From contig JBEKVE010000155.1 of the NCBI GenBank assembly GCA_049514335.1, positions 1 through 7,450 of the forward strand: DNA of 7,450 nt. Direction: 5' to 3'. The notes under the pieces were generated by a model that ran no database searches, had not been told where the DNA came from, and was given only the letters and a program-made list of their open reading frames with translations. This DNA is from JBEKVE01 sp049514335 (GTDB lineage Bacteria; Actinomycetota; Acidimicrobiia; Acidimicrobiales; UBA8190). The stretch's first letter is position 1. Every line of letters begins with the position of its first letter. Of the stretch, positions 5,326-7,450 are shown piece by piece. A program made the position numbers and the translations under genes.

Positions 5326-7450
5326 ACCCCCACCCTCGTGCAGTCGGCGGCCGCCACCGGCTCCAACGCCAGCGTGGGGAGCACCGTGGCCGTCACCGCC
5401 ACTCTCCCCGCCACCTGCACCACCGGCGACACCCTCGTCGCCGTCGTCACCATCGCCCAGGACGCGCCCGGCGTCGGACTGGTGAGTGCCACCCCGTCGG
5501 GCTGGCAGCGCCTGTACGAGCACACGCCCACCACCCTGGGCGCCGACCGCTCGCCCTACCAGGGCTGGTTCGCCCTCAACAGCTGCTCGGGGGTCCAGAG
5601 CGTGACGTTCTCGATCACCTCTCAGGGCAATCCGCTCGGCACGTCGGGCAGCGTGGTGGTAGGCGAGTACTCCGGTCTTCCCAACCCCGTGGCGCTCGAC
5701 TTCGGTGTCAACGGGGGATCGGGGACGGCCACCACGAGCAGCAGCCTGTCCGGGTCGACGCCTGCGGCCACCGGGGAGCTCACCCTGACGACCCTGTCGT
5801 TCTACGGCTCCTCGCCGACCGCCGTCACCCCGTCGGGCTGGACCCTGGCCAAGTCCGAGACGAGCACCCTCCCCGCCTTCCTGTACTTCAAGGTGGGGAC
5901 GACCGCCGCCCCGTCGGCCTCGTTCAGCTGGACCCCGTCGTCGTCCTACGAGATGACCATGATCGCCCTGAAGCCAGGACCGGCGGCGGCCGCACCGAAC
6001 GTGGTCCAGGAGACCCAAGGGGCGTTCTCGGCGCAGACCTCGTGGCAGCTGGGCTTGTCGGGAGTGCGGGCCGGCGACGCCTTGATCGCCATGGTGGGTA
6101 CGAGCGCATCGGGCACCACGGGCACTGGATTCGAGGCCACCGGCGTCTCGGGCGGCGGCGTGAGCTGGCAGAAGGTGGCCGGCTTCGTCCAGTCAGGCAA
6201 CGGCACGGCCGAGGTGTGGGTCGGTTTCGGGTCGACCGGCACGTCGGGTGCCACCCCGGTGACGGTCACGATGCCCACCTCGACCAGTGGCACCCTGGTG
6301 CTCTCCGAGGTGTCGGGACTCCAGAGCGTCGACACGAGCAGCACCGCCGACGGGAGCAGCTCGACGCCCACCGCCGCCACGATCACCCCGAGGAGCGGGG
6401 ACTTCGTGGCCGGCCTCCTCACCGCCAACCCGACCAGCGTGGCCCTGCACCCCTCTCCGACGTGGTCCACCTTCTCCGTGCCGGCCGCCACCTACGCGGC
6501 GGAATGGCTCACGAACGCGCCGGGCACGGCATCGGCTCCACAGTGGACGACCAGCCCGGCGGCAGACTGGATCGCCGTCCAGGCGGCCTTCAGCACCTCG
6601 CCTCCGAGCAGCACGGGCCCGGTGGGCAGCTTCGGCACCGCCAGCGGGGAGGGGGTCACCACCCTGGCGGTCTCCCCGGCCCACATCGGTGACGTTCTCG
6701 TCCTCGGGGTCAAGGTGTCCTCGCCCACCATCACGGCCTCGTCGGTGGCGGGAGGCGGGGCGAGCGGCTGGACCCGGCTGATCCAACACACCGACACCTC
6801 GAACGGCGTCGACACCGAGCTGTGGGTGGGCCCCATTGCCACCACGGGGTCGGCCACTGTCACGGTGACGTTCTCGAGCGCCGTGACCACGACGGGCACG
6901 GAGCTCGTTGCTCAGGAGTTCTCCTCCGGTTTGAGCTCGCCCACCTGGAGTCTCGACACCGCGGCAGGCCAGACCGACGCTTCCTCGACCACCGTGGCAT
7001 TTCCGAGCCTCACCCCGGCCAAGACTGGCGAGCTGTACGTGGGCTACGCGTGGGTGCTCCAAGAAGGGGAGGCCGGATCCACCGGCGGGGTGACCTACGA
7101 CATCGTCCCCACCTCGGCCGACGTCTACCTCTACGACACGGGCGTGAATGCGGCCTTGGCCCCCAGCGCGTCACAGACGCCGGCCGGCACGGCGGACGCC
7201 GTGGGGGCGCTCCTCCAGGCGGCGGGCTCGTCCGCACCTGCCCCCACCATCACGGGTGTGAGCCCCACCTCGGGCTCGACCGGCGGTGGAACCACGGTCA
7301 CCGTCACGGGGACGGGCTTCACCGGGGCGACGGCCGTGCACTTCGGCTCCAGCCCAGCGACCACGTACACGGTGAACAGCCCCACCCAGATCACCGCCAC
7401 CGCCCCGGCCGCGACGGGGACCGTCGACGTCACCGTCACCACACCAGGTG
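5164..7450 (+). CDS. Secreted modular TIG-domain protein, 3'-truncated (third paralog)
   Basis: The frame is open from ATG 5164 to the right edge (762 complete codons) with no stop. An N-terminal signal peptide has a basic region (RHRRRSGRITR, 14-24), a hydrophobic core (25-43) and an Ala-rich site near residue 54. Three beta-rich modules follow: A (~55-272), B (~275-477) and C (~478-694). Each repeats a GD-x-L strand, a Trp patch, an ExSGL-like strand and then a second GE or GD half. A TIG domain starts at 695 and is cut by the edge. Module A is strongly similar to that of the second gene, sharing PSGWQR, YEHTPTT, YQGWFAL, FYGSSP and the cysteine pair C85/C141. Module C is absent from the second gene, but its end matches the left edge of the first. 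Further TIG domains and the six-repeat tail are expected beyond the window. It lies head-to-head with the 2H gene. Export is well supported; function is unknown. Confidence 0.9.
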   Translation, partial: MGTVRPPVAEATTRHRRRSGRITRAALGSLVVAVALPVASLVVQAATQAPAAAATPTLVQSAAATGSNASVGSTVAVTATLPATCTTGDTLVAVVTIAQDAPGVGLVSATPSGWQRLYEHTPTTLGADRSPYQGWFALNSCSGVQSVTFSITSQGNPLGTSGSVVVGEYSGLPNPVALDFGVNGGSGTATTSSSLSGSTPAATGELTLTTLSFYGSSPTAVTPSGWTLAKSETSTLPAFLYFKVGTTAAPSASFSWTPSSSYEMTMIALKPGPAAAAPNVVQETQGAFSAQTSWQLGLSGVRAGDALIAMVGTSASGTTGTGFEATGVSGGGVSWQKVAGFVQSGNGTAEVWVGFGSTGTSGATPVTVTMPTSTSGTLVLSEVSGLQSVDTSSTADGSSSTPTAATITPRSGDFVAGLLTANPTSVALHPSPTWSTFSVPAATYAAEWLTNAPGTASAPQWTTSPAADWIAVQAAFSTSPPSSTGPVGSFGTASGEGVTTLAVSPAHIGDVLVLGVKVSSPTITASSVAGGGASGWTRLIQHTDTSNGVDTELWVGPIATTGSATVTVTFSSAVTTTGTELVAQEFSSGLSSPTWSLDTAAGQTDASSTTVAFPSLTPAKTGELYVGYAWVLQEGEAGSTGGVTYDIVPTSADVYLYDTGVNAALAPSASQTPAGTADAVGALLQAAGSSAPAPTITGVSPTSGSTGGGTTVTVTGTGFTGATAVHFGSSPATTYTVNSPTQITATAPAATGTVDVTVTTPG
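7246..7450 (+). other. IPT/TIG domain of the third gene, cut by the window edge
   Basis: Residues 695-762 read TITGVSPTSGSTGGG, VTVTGTGFTGAT, VHFGSS, SPTQITATAPA and TVDVTVTTPG. This matches the TIG domains of the other two genes up to the last strand, which is lost at the edge. Confidence 0.85.

Noticed and set aside
5031..6692. 553-residue plus-strand open frame overlapping the third paralog
   Set aside because: It is rich in Arg, His and Gly without domain order. It is the third-position-shifted shadow of the frame starting at 5164, which has a signal peptide and modules shared with the second gene.

Overview
The window is very GC-rich. Its codons favour G or C at the third position, and it carries long secreted proteins rich in Ser, Thr, Gly and Val. 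This suggests a high-GC actinobacterium. The C-terminal repeat of the GYWLVASDGGIFAFG / LNKPVVGMA type is one I associate with secreted proteins of the class Acidimicrobiia, so that class is my best guess (from memory, not searched).

The layout is three paralogous plus-strand genes for modular exported proteins, with one minus-strand enzyme gene between the second and third. (1) Positions 2-1378 are the 3' part of a gene whose start lies off the left edge: the tail of a beta-rich module, two IPT/TIG domains and six ~41-46-residue repeats. (2) A perfect 15-bp hairpin at 1407-1441 follows as a probable terminator. (3) Positions 1652-4321 hold a complete paralog: signal peptide, two beta-rich modules, two TIG domains and six repeats. 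(4) Positions 4322-4585 are a non-coding convergent spacer with candidate terminator hairpins. (5) Positions 5203-4586 (minus) encode a 2H phosphoesterase / 2'-5' RNA ligase-like protein. (6) Positions 5164-7450 hold the 5' part of a third paralog: signal peptide, three beta-rich modules and the start of a TIG domain, cut by the right edge. Its TIG and repeat tail presumably continue outside.

The three large genes appear to be copies of one design: export signal, then two or three beta-sandwich-like modules (each looking internally duplicated), then TIG domains, then a closed six-repeat C-terminal domain that I infer to be a six-bladed beta-propeller. No sortase motif or C-terminal membrane anchor is seen in the two complete C-termini, so I infer secreted or non-covalently surface-held proteins, perhaps adhesive or polymer-binding. 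The function is unknown. The 2H protein looks cytoplasmic and has no evident functional link to its neighbours. It is unusual in its second catalytic motif (HVC) and in its 5' end, which overlaps the start of the third paralog head-to-head.
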